Source: Actinomycetota bacterium
Lineage (GTDB): Bacteria > Actinomycetota > JAICYB01
Direction of reading: 5' to 3'
Length of the DNA stretch: 47,469 nucleotides
NCBI GenBank assembly: GCA_035536535.1
Contig: DATLNZ010000087.1
Span: forward strand, 1 to 47,469
Positions 9,183 to 17,985 of this stretch are shown here, in pieces. Numbering within the stretch: the first letter of the stretch is position 1; each line of letters starts with the position of its first letter. A program made the position numbers and the translations under genes. Below the pieces are notes generated by a model. That model did no database searches. It saw nothing but the letters and a program-made list of their open reading frames with translations, and was not told the origin of the DNA.

Positions 9183-10106
9183 GTGGACGGGCTGCAGCTC
9201 GGCCAGTCGCCTCCGGGTTTCCGGTCTGGTTTCGCCTCTTTCATCGGGCGCCCCAACGTTGGAAAGTCGACTCTGCTCAACCAGATCATGCGGGCCAAGG
9301 TGTCGATCATCTCCGAGCGGCCGCAGACGACGCGCAATGCCGTGAGGGGGGTCCTCACGACCGAGGCGGCACAGGCGGTGTTCATCGACACCCCCGGTTT
9401 TCACAAGCCCCGTACGGCTCTGGGGCAGAAGCTCAACGCCGTCGTGCACGTGACCCTGGCCGAGGTGGACGTGGTGGTCTTCGTGGTCGACGCCGCCGAC
9501 GGCGTCGGCAGCGGCGACGCCTTTCTTGCTCACCAGCTGCACAACGTCCGGACGCCGGTGCTGGTCGTGCTCAACAAGACCGACCTGGTCGCCGAGCAGG
9601 CGCTTGAGCGCCAGATGGTTGCGGTGAGGGCGCTCGGCTCCTTTGAGGAGATCCTGCCGGTGTCGGCGAAGTCCGGGGCCGGTGTGGCCGACCTGGTCCG
9701 GCTCGTGACGTCCAGGCTGCCGGAGGGGCCGCTGTTCTATCCGCCCGACCAGGTGACCGACCAGCCCGAGTCGGTGCTTGTGGCTGAGATAGTCCGGGAG
9801 AAGGCGCTTCGTCTCACCCGCGACGAGGTCCCTCACTCCATCGCGGTGGTGGTGGAGGAGATGAGGGAAGCCGAGGAGGAAGGGCGCCTGGAGGTGGATG
9901 TGATCGTGTACGTGGAGCGCGACTCACAGAAGGGCATCCTTATCGGACACCGAGGCGGCATGCTCAAGCAGATCGGCACGGAGGCCAGGCGCGAGATCTC
10001 GGCGCTCCTCGGCTCCCGGGTGCACCTGGACCTGCGGGTCAAGGTGAAGCGGGACTGGCAGCGGCAGCCCGGACTCGTGGAGCGGTTCGGCTACGGCCGC
10101 CAGTAG
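9183..10106 (+). CDS. era: GTPase Era
   Basis: Essential GTPase that binds the 3' end of 16S rRNA during 30S assembly. 307 residues. GTPase motifs are complete: G1 GRPNVGKST (22-30), G2 TTRNAVRG, G3 DTPGF, G4 NKTD, G5 SAKSG. The C-terminal KH domain carries IGHRGGMLKQIG, and the family motif RDEVPHSIAV is present. The GTG at 9183 is the only start that leaves a normal N terminus. It has no good Shine-Dalgarno sequence and lies 5 bases after the upstream stop, so coupling is likely. Confidence 0.96.
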   Translation: MDGLQLGQSPPGFRSGFASFIGRPNVGKSTLLNQIMRAKVSIISERPQTTRNAVRGVLTTEAAQAVFIDTPGFHKPRTALGQKLNAVVHVTLAEVDVVVFVVDAADGVGSGDAFLAHQLHNVRTPVLVVLNKTDLVAEQALERQMVAVRALGSFEEILPVSAKSGAGVADLVRLVTSRLPEGPLFYPPDQVTDQPESVLVAEIVREKALRLTRDEVPHSIAVVVEEMREAEEEGRLEVDVIVYVERDSQKGILIGHRGGMLKQIGTEARREISALLGSRVHLDLRVKVKRDWQRQPGLVERFGYGRQ

Positions 10107-10129
10107 TTCCCGCCGGAGAAAGGCAGGAG

Positions 10130-10699
10130 ATGCCCGACAAGGTCTACACGCGGCGCGGCGACGACGGGACGACGCAGCTTTTCTTCGCCGGTAGCGAACG
10201 CATCCCCAAAAACGACCTGCGCCCCTGCGCCTACGGGGAGTCCGACGAGGCGGTCTCGGCGCTGGGGCTCGCGCGTGCGCACGCTGGCCTGGAGGGCCAG
10301 GAGGACGTGGCGGAGATCGTCCTGGGCCTCCAGCGCGAGCTGTTCGTCCTCAATGCCGAGCTCGCGACAGCGCCGGACAACTGGCCGCGGCTGACCCCGG
10401 GCGTGTCGCTGGTGACGCAGCAGATGGTCGACCGTCTGGAGGAGGTCATCGACGGCCTGACGCAGCGGTTCGAGCAACCGAAGGATTTCATCGTGCCGGG
10501 CAACACCATCCTCGGGGCCTGCCTGGACCACGCGGCTCGCGTGGTTAGACGGGCCGAACGGGCGGCCGTCGCCCTGGCGGCGGCGGAACAGGTCCGGCCG
10601 GAGGCGCTGCGGTATCTCAACCGGCTCGCGGACCTGGTGTGGGTGCTGGCGCGCTACTCCGAGAGGTCCGGCCCCCAGCCGAAGCCCCGGCCCTCCTGA
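10130..10699 (+). CDS. PduO-type cob(I)alamin adenosyltransferase
   Basis: Transfers the adenosyl group of ATP to cob(I)alamin to make adenosylcobalamin. 189 residues. The N-terminal ATP-binding motif YTRRGDDGTTQLF is a variant of TRTGDxGTT. CAYGESDEAVSALGLARA corresponds to the usual YGTVDELNSxIGxA, and the late motif RRAERAAVAL holds the conserved Arg/Glu pair. A Shine-Dalgarno-like AGGCAGGAG precedes the ATG. Its presence implies B12-dependent metabolism in this organism; no B12 enzymes are in the window. Confidence 0.9.
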   Translation: MPDKVYTRRGDDGTTQLFFAGSERIPKNDLRPCAYGESDEAVSALGLARAHAGLEGQEDVAEIVLGLQRELFVLNAELATAPDNWPRLTPGVSLVTQQMVDRLEEVIDGLTQRFEQPKDFIVPGNTILGACLDHAARVVRRAERAAVALAAAEQVRPEALRYLNRLADLVWVLARYSERSGPQPKPRPS

Positions 10700-10746
10700 T
10701 CACGCCGGCCGCGTCCAGCATCCTGGCGTAGGAGGACGCGCGGCAG

Positions 10747-10752
10747 TACGTT
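10747..10752 (+). promoter_or_regulatory. Probable -10 element of leaderless recO
   Basis: TACGTT lies 8-13 bases upstream of the recO ATG (10760), the spacing expected if transcription starts at or next to the start codon. No Shine-Dalgarno is present between them. No convincing -35 is seen. Confidence 0.45.
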
Positions 10753-10759
10753 GGCGGCC

Positions 10760-11503
10760 ATGCCGGATCGAGGCCACGGCCTGTACAGGGACCAGGGCAT
10801 CGTCCTGCGCGGCATCAAGCTGGGAGAGTCCGACCGCATCCTGTCCGTTTTGACGCAGTCGCACGGGCGCATCCGGGTGGTGGCCAAGGGTGCCCGCAAG
10901 TCCAAGTCGCGGTTCGGCGGGCGAATCGACGCGTTCACCCACGTGGACCTGCAGCTGTACACCGGCCGCGAGCTGGACATCCTCACGCAGGCCGAGATCC
11001 TCGGCCGCTTCCCGAGGCTGCGATCGGACTATGCCTCGTTCACGGCGGCGGCCGCGATGGCCGACGCGGTCGAGCGCACCACCCCGGACCGTGAGCGCAA
11101 CGTCCGGCTGTTCGTCCTGCTCAGGACCGGATTGCACGCACTCGAGCAAGGCGCGGACGACCCCGGCGTCCTGGCCTACGCTTTTCTCGTCAAGGCCGCC
11201 TCTCTGGCCGGACTGCACCCCGTCCTGCAGGCCTGTGTCGGCTGTGGTGGACCAGCCGGATCCGCGTTCTCGATGTCCGCAGGGGGGGTCGTGTGTCCGG
11301 CCTGTACCTCGCGCTCCGACCCCCGCGTATCGGACGGGGTTTTGGAGGCGTGGACGGGGCTTCTGGCCGGGACCTGGGAGGAGCTGCGAAGGTTGCGGCT
11401 GGCCCCGGACGTGCAACGAGAGCTGCCGGGACTGCTGCTGGGATTCGTCCAGTGGCAGTTGGACAACCGCTTCAGGGCCTTCGGGCTGCTGGCTTCCCAA
11501 TAG
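10760..11503 (+). CDS. recO: DNA repair protein RecO
   Basis: Recombination mediator that, with RecR, loads RecA onto SSB-coated DNA. 247 residues. The N-terminal OB fold is recognisable (YRDQGIVLRGIKLGESDRIL, a strong RecO signature, and GRIRVVAKGARKSKSRFGG). A helical C-terminal domain carries a zinc-binding set, CVGCGG and VCPAC, as in Deinococcus RecO. ATG 10760 is preferred to the TTG at 10751. The era-recO-uppS neighbourhood is common in Actinomycetota. Confidence 0.93.
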   Translation: MPDRGHGLYRDQGIVLRGIKLGESDRILSVLTQSHGRIRVVAKGARKSKSRFGGRIDAFTHVDLQLYTGRELDILTQAEILGRFPRLRSDYASFTAAAAMADAVERTTPDRERNVRLFVLLRTGLHALEQGADDPGVLAYAFLVKAASLAGLHPVLQACVGCGGPAGSAFSMSAGGVVCPACTSRSDPRVSDGVLEAWTGLLAGTWEELRRLRLAPDVQRELPGLLLGFVQWQLDNRFRAFGLLASQ

Positions 11504-11511
11504 GAGGAACC

Positions 11512-12054
11512 ATGGATCGCGACAACGAACCGCAGCCCCAGTCTCAGCAGAACCCCGGATCGGGGTCTTCCCCGTCGGAGGGTGCTCCGGCACCCGCATC
11601 CTATGAGTCCGCCCCGACTCCGGAGGCCGGGCCACCCGGCAGCTACCCCGGGACCACCGGGGACCCGGTCGACGTGGGCGACTCGCCGGCTTACGACCTT
11701 CCCGCGCCACGATCCAGTCCGTACGCCATCGCCTCCATGGTCGTGGGCCTGGTCGCGTTGAGCCGGGGCGGGAACATCCTGGCCATGGCTCAGCTGTTCG
11801 GCCGCCAGCTGGACCCCGTCACCCTGGTTGTGAACCTGCTCGAGGTGCTGATCGTCCCCGTCGTGCCGGGCGTGCTGGCCGTGTGGCTGTCCTGGCGCGC
11901 CGACGACGAGATTCAGATGTCCCAGGGCAGGCTCGGGGGCCGTGGATTCTCACAGGCGGGCCGGGTTCTGGGTTTTGCCGTGCTGATCGCCCTGCTCCTG
12001 GGGCTCGCGCTGACGCTGGTCGGCAGTCCGGACGCGTCCGTGAGGCTGCAGTAG
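11512..12054 (+). CDS. Membrane protein with Pro/Gln/Ser-rich N terminus (DUF4190-like layout)
   Basis: 180 residues. Residues 1-70 are low-complexity, rich in Pro, Gln, Ser and Glu, and presumably cytoplasmic. Three hydrophobic segments follow at ~71-92, 103-127 and 150-171. The arrangement (disordered head, then two or more helices with a GRVLGFAVLI-like final helix) resembles actinobacterial DUF4190-type membrane proteins. No catalytic motif is seen. A strong Shine-Dalgarno TAGGAGGAAC precedes the ATG, overlapping the recO stop region. Function unknown. Confidence 0.75.
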   Translation: MDRDNEPQPQSQQNPGSGSSPSEGAPAPASYESAPTPEAGPPGSYPGTTGDPVDVGDSPAYDLPAPRSSPYAIASMVVGLVALSRGGNILAMAQLFGRQLDPVTLVVNLLEVLIVPVVPGVLAVWLSWRADDEIQMSQGRLGGRGFSQAGRVLGFAVLIALLLGLALTLVGSPDASVRLQ

Positions 12055-12102
12055 CCGGCACGGACCCGGCTCCCTGCATGGAGGCGGCGGCTTCGCCGTC
12101 CG

Positions 12103-12108
12103 TAGACT
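12103..12108 (+). promoter_or_regulatory. -10 element for leaderless uppS transcript
   Basis: TAGACT occupies exactly -12 to -7 relative to the uppS GTG at 12115, so RNA synthesis should start at the start codon. The GTG has no Shine-Dalgarno. This matches the leaderless pattern that is common in Actinomycetota. Confidence 0.55.
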
Positions 12109-12114
12109 TGCCCG

Positions 12115-12852
12115 GTGGATGCCCCGCACGCGCACCTGGACCTCACCCGGATGCCGAAGCACGTTGCGCTGATCATGGACGGCAACGGCAGGTGGGCCAA
12201 GCAGCGGGGGCTGCCTCGCACCGCGGGGCACAGCGCCGGCGAGGAGTCCATCGTCGAGTGCGTGGACGGGGCCCTGGAGGTTGGGCTGCGGTGGCTGACC
12301 GTGTACGCGTTCTCCACCGAGAACTGGAAGCGGCCGGTGGACGAGGTCCGTTTTCTCATGAACTACAACCGCGACCTGCTGTTCCGCCGTCGCGACGAGT
12401 TCCGGTCCAAGGGGGTGCGGATCAGGTTCATCGGCCGCCGCGACGACCGGCGCCTGCCCCGGAAGCTGGTGGCCATCGCCGAGGAGGCCGAGGAGATGAC
12501 CCGCGGATGTCGCAAGCTGAACCTGACCATCGCCCTCAACTACGGGGGCCGGGCCGAGATAATGGACGGCTTCCGACACCTCGCCCAGCGCGTGGAGAAG
12601 GGGGAGGTGGATGCCGAGAAAGTGTCGGAACGCGACCTCCGTGGCTTCTTCTACGCGCCCGAGATGCCGGACCCGGACGTGATCGTTCGAACTTCCGGTG
12701 AGATGAGGACATCCAACTTCCTGCTGTGGCAGGGGGCATATTCGGAACTGGTCTTCACGCCTGTTTTGTGGCCGGACTTCCGCCGCGAGCACCTGTGGGA
12801 GGCGATCGGGGAGTTCCAGCGCCGAGCGCGGCGCTTCGGGGGAGTGCGGTGA
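12115..12852 (+). CDS. uppS: Isoprenyl transferase (undecaprenyl diphosphate synthase family)
   Basis: cis-Prenyltransferase that builds the polyprenyl diphosphate carrier used in cell-wall synthesis. 245 residues. The catalytic P-loop motif [12 protein letters not shown] contains Asp22, and [25 protein letters not shown] and [19 protein letters not shown] are all family signatures. The chain length of the product (C50 versus C55) cannot be read from sequence. Its stop overlaps the glyQ GTG by 4 bases. Confidence 0.95.
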   Translation: MDAPHAHLDLTRMPKHVALIMDGNGRWAKQRGLPRTAGHSAGEESIVECVDGALEVGLRWLTVYAFSTENWKRPVDEVRFLMNYNRDLLFRRRDEFRSKGVRIRFIGRRDDRRLPRKLVAIAEEAEEMTRGCRKLNLTIALNYGGRAEIMDGFRHLAQRVEKGEVDAEKVSERDLRGFFYAPEMPDPDVIVRTSGEMRTSNFLLWQGAYSELVFTPVLWPDFRREHLWEAIGEFQRRARRFGGVR

Positions 12853-13745
12853 ACTACCAGGACCTGATCCTTTCCCTCCTGCGCTTTTGGGGTGACCGCG
12901 GGTGTCTGGTCGGCCAGCCCTATTCGGGAGAGGTGGGAGCGGGGACGTTCAACCCGCTGACCTTCTTGAGGGCCCTCGGGCCGGAGCCCTGGCGCGCGGT
13001 GTACGTCGAGCCGTCCAAAAGGCCCACCGACGCCCGGTACGGCGACAACCCCAATCGCCTGTACTCCCATCACCAGGTGCAGGTCGTCCTGAAGCCGGCG
13101 CCCGATGACATCCAGGACCTGTACCTCGAGTCTTTGTCCGCGTTCGGTGTCAAGGCGTCCGAGCACGACATCCGGTTCGTCGAGGACAACTGGGAGTCCC
13201 CGTCGCTGGGGGCGTGGGGGCTCGGCTGGGAGGTCTGGCTGGACGGGATGGAAATCACCCAGTTCACGTACTTCCAGCAGGTTGGGGCCGTGGAGTGTGA
13301 GGTCGTGACGGGTGAGATCACCTACGGGACCGAGCGGATCGCAATGTACCTGCAGGGCGTCGACAACGTGTTCGACCTGCAGTACGCGCCGGGCGTCACC
13401 TATGGCGAGGTCCACAAGGCCTCGGAGAGGCAGTGGTCGGCCTACGTCTTCGACCACTCGTCCGCGGACAGTCTCTTCTCGTGGTTTGACGAGTACTCCG
13501 AAGAGAGCCGGCGGCTGATCGGCCAGGGACTCGTTCTGCCGGCGATGGACTTCGCCATCAAGGCCTCGCACACTTTCAACCTGCTGGACGCGCGCGGGGT
13601 GATCGCGGTCGCCGAGAGAGCCCGTTACCTGGGGCTGGTACGTGACCTCACGAAGGCCTGCGCCTCCGCGTGGCTGGAGGCCCGGCGGGAGGAGGGATTC
13701 CCCCTGCAGGCGTCATTGGACTCGCCTGTGCGGGCGAACCCCTAG
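12849..13745 (+). CDS. glyQ: Glycyl-tRNA synthetase alpha subunit
   Basis: Catalytic alpha subunit of the alpha2-beta2 glycyl-tRNA synthetase. 298 residues, normal length. Hallmarks: [16 protein letters not shown] at the N terminus, [45 protein letters not shown], and [16 protein letters not shown]. The GTG start overlaps uppS (GTGA). The beta subunit gene glyS is present but separated by two unrelated genes, which is less usual than adjacent glyQS. Streptomyces and Mycobacterium use a single-chain GlyRS instead, so this is a lineage clue. Confidence 0.97.
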   Translation: MNYQDLILSLLRFWGDRGCLVGQPYSGEVGAGTFNPLTFLRALGPEPWRAVYVEPSKRPTDARYGDNPNRLYSHHQVQVVLKPAPDDIQDLYLESLSAFGVKASEHDIRFVEDNWESPSLGAWGLGWEVWLDGMEITQFTYFQQVGAVECEVVTGEITYGTERIAMYLQGVDNVFDLQYAPGVTYGEVHKASERQWSAYVFDHSSADSLFSWFDEYSEESRRLIGQGLVLPAMDFAIKASHTFNLLDARGVIAVAERARYLGLVRDLTKACASAWLEARREEGFPLQASLDSPVRANP

Positions 13746-13748
13746 AAT
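13743..13748 (+). promoter_or_regulatory. -10 element upstream of the cNMP-binding protein gene
   Basis: TAGAAT overlaps the glyQ stop codon (its first three bases are the TAG). With the next start codon at 13782 the 5' leader would be ~25 bases and includes the Shine-Dalgarno GGGGGGA (13773-13779). Confidence 0.45.
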
Positions 13749-13781
13749 CCAACCACCTGGATCGGACCCGTTGGGGGGAAC

Positions 13782-14207
13782 ATGCGCAACAAGAAAGAGG
13801 GCCTGAAGCTTCTGAAGTCCGTGCCGTTGTTCGAGGGGCTGTCCGGCGCTGAGTTGAAGCGCCTCCTGGCGGAAACCGAGGAGCGGTACTTCTCTCCGGG
13901 CCAGGACCTGGTCGTCGAGGGCCAGAAGGGCGGGCCCTTCTTCCTGATCACGGAGGGCCGGGCGAAACTGATCATGGGGGGGCGTACCAGGAAGACCCTC
14001 GGGCCCGGCGCCGCCGTGGGCGAGATGTCCCTGATAGACGGGCTGCCCAGATCCGCGACCGTCCGGGCCGACACCAACATCAAGGCGCTCGCCATCAAGT
14101 CCTGGAATTTTCTGGCGATCCTGGAAGAGAGCTGGCCGATCACCAAAAAGATCATGGCCGAGCTGAGCAGGCGCGTCCGGGCGCTGGAAAAGGTCGAGCC
14201 CCACTGA
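13782..14207 (+). CDS. Stand-alone cyclic-nucleotide-binding domain protein
   Basis: 141-residue protein consisting of a single CRP/FNR-type cNMP-binding beta-roll plus a C-terminal helix. The phosphate-binding cassette is GEMSLIDGLPRSATV, with the conserved Glu and the Arg that contact cAMP's ribose and phosphate in CRP. There is no helix-turn-helix, so it is not a DNA-binding regulator by itself. It could be a ligand-binding partner, or bind no nucleotide at all. It has its own -10 (TAGAAT at 13743) and Shine-Dalgarno GGGGGGA. It lies between glyQ and a secreted protease, with no obvious functional link to either. Confidence 0.85.
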   Translation: MRNKKEGLKLLKSVPLFEGLSGAELKRLLAETEERYFSPGQDLVVEGQKGGPFFLITEGRAKLIMGGRTRKTLGPGAAVGEMSLIDGLPRSATVRADTNIKALAIKSWNFLAILEESWPITKKIMAELSRRVRALEKVEPH

Positions 14208-14239
14208 CCGGCAGGCACCGCGCCGCCTGACGGCACCCG

Positions 14240-14271
14240 GCAGGATTCGTGTCTCCCCCGGCGAATCCTGC
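14240..14271. repeat. 10-bp inverted repeat upstream of the subtilase gene
   Basis: GCAGGATTCG and CGAATCCTGC form perfect 10-base arms separated by 12 bases. The right arm ends 3 bases before the protease ATG (14275). There is no U-rich run after it, so it is a weak candidate for a terminator of the preceding gene. Its position suits an operator or a structure that blocks ribosome access. Confidence 0.6.
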
Positions 14272-14274
14272 AGC

Positions 14275-15729
14275 ATGCAGCCCAGCCGCCTTCGTGCCGC
14301 CGTAGTCCCGGTTGTCCTCGCTCTCATCGCGGCGCTGGTGACGCCGTCACCCGCCGTGGCGCTCCAGGACCGCCCGGTCACGGTCGTGGCCGTCGTCGAC
14401 TCCGGGTTCTCTCCGTACCACTACGACTTCCTCGGCTCCCAGCACCCCTGGAACACCGACTCGGACCCCGGCAACGACCTGGACTTCTCAGCCCATCCCT
14501 CGACCTACGTGGAGGGGCACCCGGGGGCCGAACGACTGGACCTCACGCTGCCGGGTTCGGCAACCGCGGACGTCGACCAACTCCGGGGCGTCGACTCGGC
14601 CAAGTGGAACTCGTTCGGCAGGTCCACGACCTCGCAGGCGCGCATGTACTGGATGCCGGGCACCAAGGTCATCGGAGCCGTTCGCTTTGGGGGCGAGCGG
14701 TTCGAGGGCTCCAACTCGGCACACGGCACGAGGTCGGCCGCGAGCGCCGCGGGCAACCTGCACGGGACGTGCCCGGAGTGCCTGTTCGTCCTGGTCTCCG
14801 GGATGCTGCCGGAGGCGCTGGCGTGGGCGATGTCCCAGCCGTGGATCGACGTCGTCACCAACTCCTACGGACACAGCACGACCCCCTTGAGGGACAACGT
14901 CTACCGCCACGGACCGGTCCAGCAGGGCAAGGCGGCGTCCGAGGCCGGGCAGGTCGTGGTGTTCAGCGCCGGCAACGGACTCGCCAACGCCTTTGACGTC
15001 CCGGCTTTCACCTACTGGTCCAGCGAAAAGGGGCCCGACTGGGTGGTGACGGTGGGAGCCGTTTCCCCCGACGACCAGGCCACCTATTCCGGGGCCGGCA
15101 AGCCCGTGGACATCTCCTCGATCGGGCGCAGCTACCCATCGACCGGTGGATCTTTGGCAGAAGGGACCGGCACTCACAGCGGGACTTCCAACGCGGCTCC
15201 CGTGGTGGCCGGATACTTCGGGCGCGTGCTGCAGTCGGCGCGGGAGACGCTGGGTGATCTCTCGGCCGGGCACGCCGCGGGCGTGGTCGCGCAGGGCGAG
15301 CCGGTGACCTGCGGGACCGCCCACCCGTCCTGCCCGCTGGGCGACGGCGTCCTTACGCGGGCCGAGCTGCAGGATCTGGTCTTCCACAACGTGCTTCCCG
15401 ACCCGGGCCTGAACGCCGCAGGCGTGGCCTCCGTACAGGGCGTCCCGCACGCGTACTACTACCAAGGCCACGGAGCGGTCCTGGGACGCCTGCGCGGGTC
15501 ACACGACTGGCTGGAGGAGGCGGGACGGATGATCGGTGCCTCCACGGGCGTGGCGGCCCCACCGCAGCGCCCCGCGGGCGAAAGGAACTGGTTTGTCGTG
15601 GACTCCATGTGCCGACAGGGGATCTGGGGCGACTGGACCGGCGGCTACTACACCGGCTCGGCTCCGGACATGAACCCCATCGATGACCCCCTCGCGACGT
15701 CCTTCAGGGCGGGGTGTAGCGCTCTTTGA
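14275..15729 (+). CDS. Secreted subtilisin-like serine protease (S8 family)
   Basis: 484 residues. A signal peptide is seen at 1-29 (Arg near the start, hydrophobic AAVVPVVLALIAALVTPSPAVA, cleavage after AVA). The S8 triad is present: Asp42 in VVDSGF, His150 in NSAHGTRSA, Ser305 in GTSNAAP; the oxyanion Asn is in VVFSAGNG. A long insertion lies between the Asp and His motifs. The C-terminal ~130 residues (from ~360) hold four Cys and no recognised domain. The enzyme should act outside the cell. Substrate unknown. There is no obvious propeptide, since the catalytic Asp is only ~12 residues after the signal peptide. Confidence 0.92.
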   Translation: MQPSRLRAAVVPVVLALIAALVTPSPAVALQDRPVTVVAVVDSGFSPYHYDFLGSQHPWNTDSDPGNDLDFSAHPSTYVEGHPGAERLDLTLPGSATADVDQLRGVDSAKWNSFGRSTTSQARMYWMPGTKVIGAVRFGGERFEGSNSAHGTRSAASAAGNLHGTCPECLFVLVSGMLPEALAWAMSQPWIDVVTNSYGHSTTPLRDNVYRHGPVQQGKAASEAGQVVVFSAGNGLANAFDVPAFTYWSSEKGPDWVVTVGAVSPDDQATYSGAGKPVDISSIGRSYPSTGGSLAEGTGTHSGTSNAAPVVAGYFGRVLQSARETLGDLSAGHAAGVVAQGEPVTCGTAHPSCPLGDGVLTRAELQDLVFHNVLPDPGLNAAGVASVQGVPHAYYYQGHGAVLGRLRGSHDWLEEAGRMIGASTGVAAPPQRPAGERNWFVVDSMCRQGIWGDWTGGYYTGSAPDMNPIDDPLATSFRAGCSAL

Positions 15730-15795
15730 GGCCACGGGGCCCCCTCTTCTTCCCGGCTTAGGTTCAGCTCCCGCAACGGGCCCAGCCGGCAGCCG

Positions 15796-15801
15796 TAGAA
15801 T
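15796..15801 (+). promoter_or_regulatory. -10 element for near-leaderless glyS
   Basis: TAGAAT lies 10-15 bases upstream of the glyS GTG (15811). Transcription would start ~2-3 bases before the start codon. No Shine-Dalgarno sequence is present. Confidence 0.5.
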
Positions 15802-15810
15802 CGCAGTCCC

Positions 15811-17970
15811 GTGGCCGACCTCCTGCTTGAAATCGGAACCGAAGAGCTGCCCCCGTCCGCGATAACCGCCGGCGAGCCGCAGCTGCTGGAGCTGGCGACG
15901 CGGCTTCTGGGCCGGGAACGTCTGGCGCACGGCGCCGTGGACACTTTTGCGACGCCCCGGCGGCTCGCGGTGCTCGTCCGCGACGTCGCGCAGGTCCAGG
16001 AGGCGGTTTCGGAGGAACGTCGCGGCCCGCCGGCCTCCAGGGCCTTCACGGACTTGGGTGAGCCGTCAGAAGTCGGGATCCGGTTTGCGCGCTCCAACGG
16101 CGTGGATCCTTCACAGCTCCAGCGCCGGTCCACTCCGCAGGGCGACTACGCATACGTCGTGAGGCAGACGCCGGCCCGTCCGGCCCTGGATCTCCTTCCG
16201 GATGTGCTTTCCGAGATGCTCGGTTCGCTGAGCTTCCAGCGGACGATGCGCTGGGACGACTCGGGCGTGAAGTTCCCCCGTCCCATCCGGTGGATCGTGG
16301 CGCTGTTCGGCGACAAGGTGGTGCCGTTCGTCCACGGCCGGGTGGCAGCGGGCAGGCAGTCGGTTGGGCACCGGGTGTTCCATCCGGGTCCGGTGGAGAT
16401 CACCGACGCCGCGTCGTATGAGAGCCAGGTCCGCGATGCGGGGGTTCTCGCGAAGATTTCCGAGCGCCGGGAGGAGATCGTCTCGGAGGCGCAGCGTGCG
16501 GCGGACTCGATGGGTGGGACGGCTATCGCTCACGACAGGATCGTCGACGAGGTGACGAGGATCGTCGAGCGCCCGGTGGCCCTGACCGGCACGTTCGACC
16601 CAGGCTACCTCGAGCTTCCGCGCGCGGTGCTCACGACGTCCATGGAGACCCATCTGCGTCACATAGCAGTTCAGGACCGGGACGGGAGCCTGCTGCCGGG
16701 GTTCGTGGTCGTGTCCAATGCAGATCCGGGGGCCGCCGCGATGATTGCCCACGGAAACGAGCGGGTCCTGAGGGCGAGGCTGGAGGACGCCCGGTTTTTC
16801 TTCGCCGAAGACCGCAAGGTCCCGCTCCAGGCCTATGCGCGCCGCCTCAACGAGGTGGTGGTGCACGCCCGGCTAGGCTCCCTTGCCGATCGCGCGCGGC
16901 GAATGACGGCTCTGCTGCCCGATACCGTGGGTTGGTCGTCCATAAAGGAAGGCGACGCGCGGGCGGCGGCAATCGCCGCGCCCCTGGTCAAGGCCGATCT
17001 GCTCACACACATGGTCGGGGAGTTTCCAGAGCTCCAGGGCGAGATGGGGGCCGAATACGCGCTGCGCGACTCCGACCTCGCACGGGAGGCTGGGGATCTG
17101 CTGCCCGCGGTCGCACTGGCCGTGCGGGAGCACTATCTGCCGCGCTTCGCCGGCGACGCAGTGCCGTCGTCGCCGGCCGGCTCGCTGGTCGGACTCCTGG
17201 ACCGGCTCGACACGCTCGTGGGGTACGTCGGCATAGGACTGCTCCCGACAGGTTCGGCTGACCCGTACGCTCTGCGCAGGGCGGCCGCGGGGTTCGCCGC
17301 CATCTGCATCGCCACGGGCTACCGGATTCCGATCAGCGACTCGGTTGCGCGGCTCTGGGAGGGCTATCGGGCCGCCGGCGCGGACCTGCAGCCGCTCGAT
17401 GCGTGCCTGGAGGGGGTTTCGGGGCTTCTGTCCGACAGGACGCAGGCGATCCTCGAGCGCGAGGGAGTCGCCGCACCTTTCGTGTCCATGGCCCGGGGAT
17501 CGGCGTGGACCGACCTGCCGGACCTCGCGGCGCGGGCACGTGCCGTGGCCGAGGTGCATGCGTCCGGCGGCCTGAAGGAGCTTGTGACCGCGCACGAGCG
17601 CCCCCACAACATCCTGCGCAAGGCGGGAGGCGTCGACGCACCGCTGGACAGGTCGATGGCGGTCCATCCTGCCGAGCGGGACCTGCTGCAGACGATCGAT
17701 TCGCTGGCCGGCCAGGTGACGGCGCTGGCAGCCGAGAGGCGCTATGCGGAGGCCCTATCGGCGGCCGCTCCCCTCGCCGCCCCCATGGATAGGCTGTTCG
17801 ACAGGGACGCAGGCGTAATGGTCAACGATCCCAATGAAAAGGTGAGGCACAACCGCCTCGCCCTTCTGGCCGCGGCGGTGACGGTGCTGTCGGCGGTTGC
17901 GGATCTCTCGGCGGTGGAGCCCAAGGAACTTGATGCCGTGGCCGCCGGCCCCGGACACAGCAGCCAGTAG
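15811..17970 (+). CDS. glyS: Glycyl-tRNA synthetase beta subunit
   Basis: tRNA-binding beta subunit of the heterotetrameric GlyRS. 719 residues, close to the family norm (~690). The N terminus LLLEIGTEELPP, then TPRRLAVLV, FQRTMRW and FPRPIRWIVALFG, and the mid-protein QGEMGAEYA are diagnostic. The C-terminal anticodon-binding-like domain includes RLALLAAA. The GTG at 15811 gives the canonical start. The next gene, ppdK, follows after 15 bases. Confidence 0.96.
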   Translation: MADLLLEIGTEELPPSAITAGEPQLLELATRLLGRERLAHGAVDTFATPRRLAVLVRDVAQVQEAVSEERRGPPASRAFTDLGEPSEVGIRFARSNGVDPSQLQRRSTPQGDYAYVVRQTPARPALDLLPDVLSEMLGSLSFQRTMRWDDSGVKFPRPIRWIVALFGDKVVPFVHGRVAAGRQSVGHRVFHPGPVEITDAASYESQVRDAGVLAKISERREEIVSEAQRAADSMGGTAIAHDRIVDEVTRIVERPVALTGTFDPGYLELPRAVLTTSMETHLRHIAVQDRDGSLLPGFVVVSNADPGAAAMIAHGNERVLRARLEDARFFFAEDRKVPLQAYARRLNEVVVHARLGSLADRARRMTALLPDTVGWSSIKEGDARAAAIAAPLVKADLLTHMVGEFPELQGEMGAEYALRDSDLAREAGDLLPAVALAVREHYLPRFAGDAVPSSPAGSLVGLLDRLDTLVGYVGIGLLPTGSADPYALRRAAAGFAAICIATGYRIPISDSVARLWEGYRAAGADLQPLDACLEGVSGLLSDRTQAILEREGVAAPFVSMARGSAWTDLPDLAARARAVAEVHASGGLKELVTAHERPHNILRKAGGVDAPLDRSMAVHPAERDLLQTIDSLAGQVTALAAERRYAEALSAAAPLAAPMDRLFDRDAGVMVNDPNEKVRHNRLALLAAAVTVLSAVADLSAVEPKELDAVAAGPGHSSQ

Positions 17971-17985
17971 AAGACGAGGAGCGCG

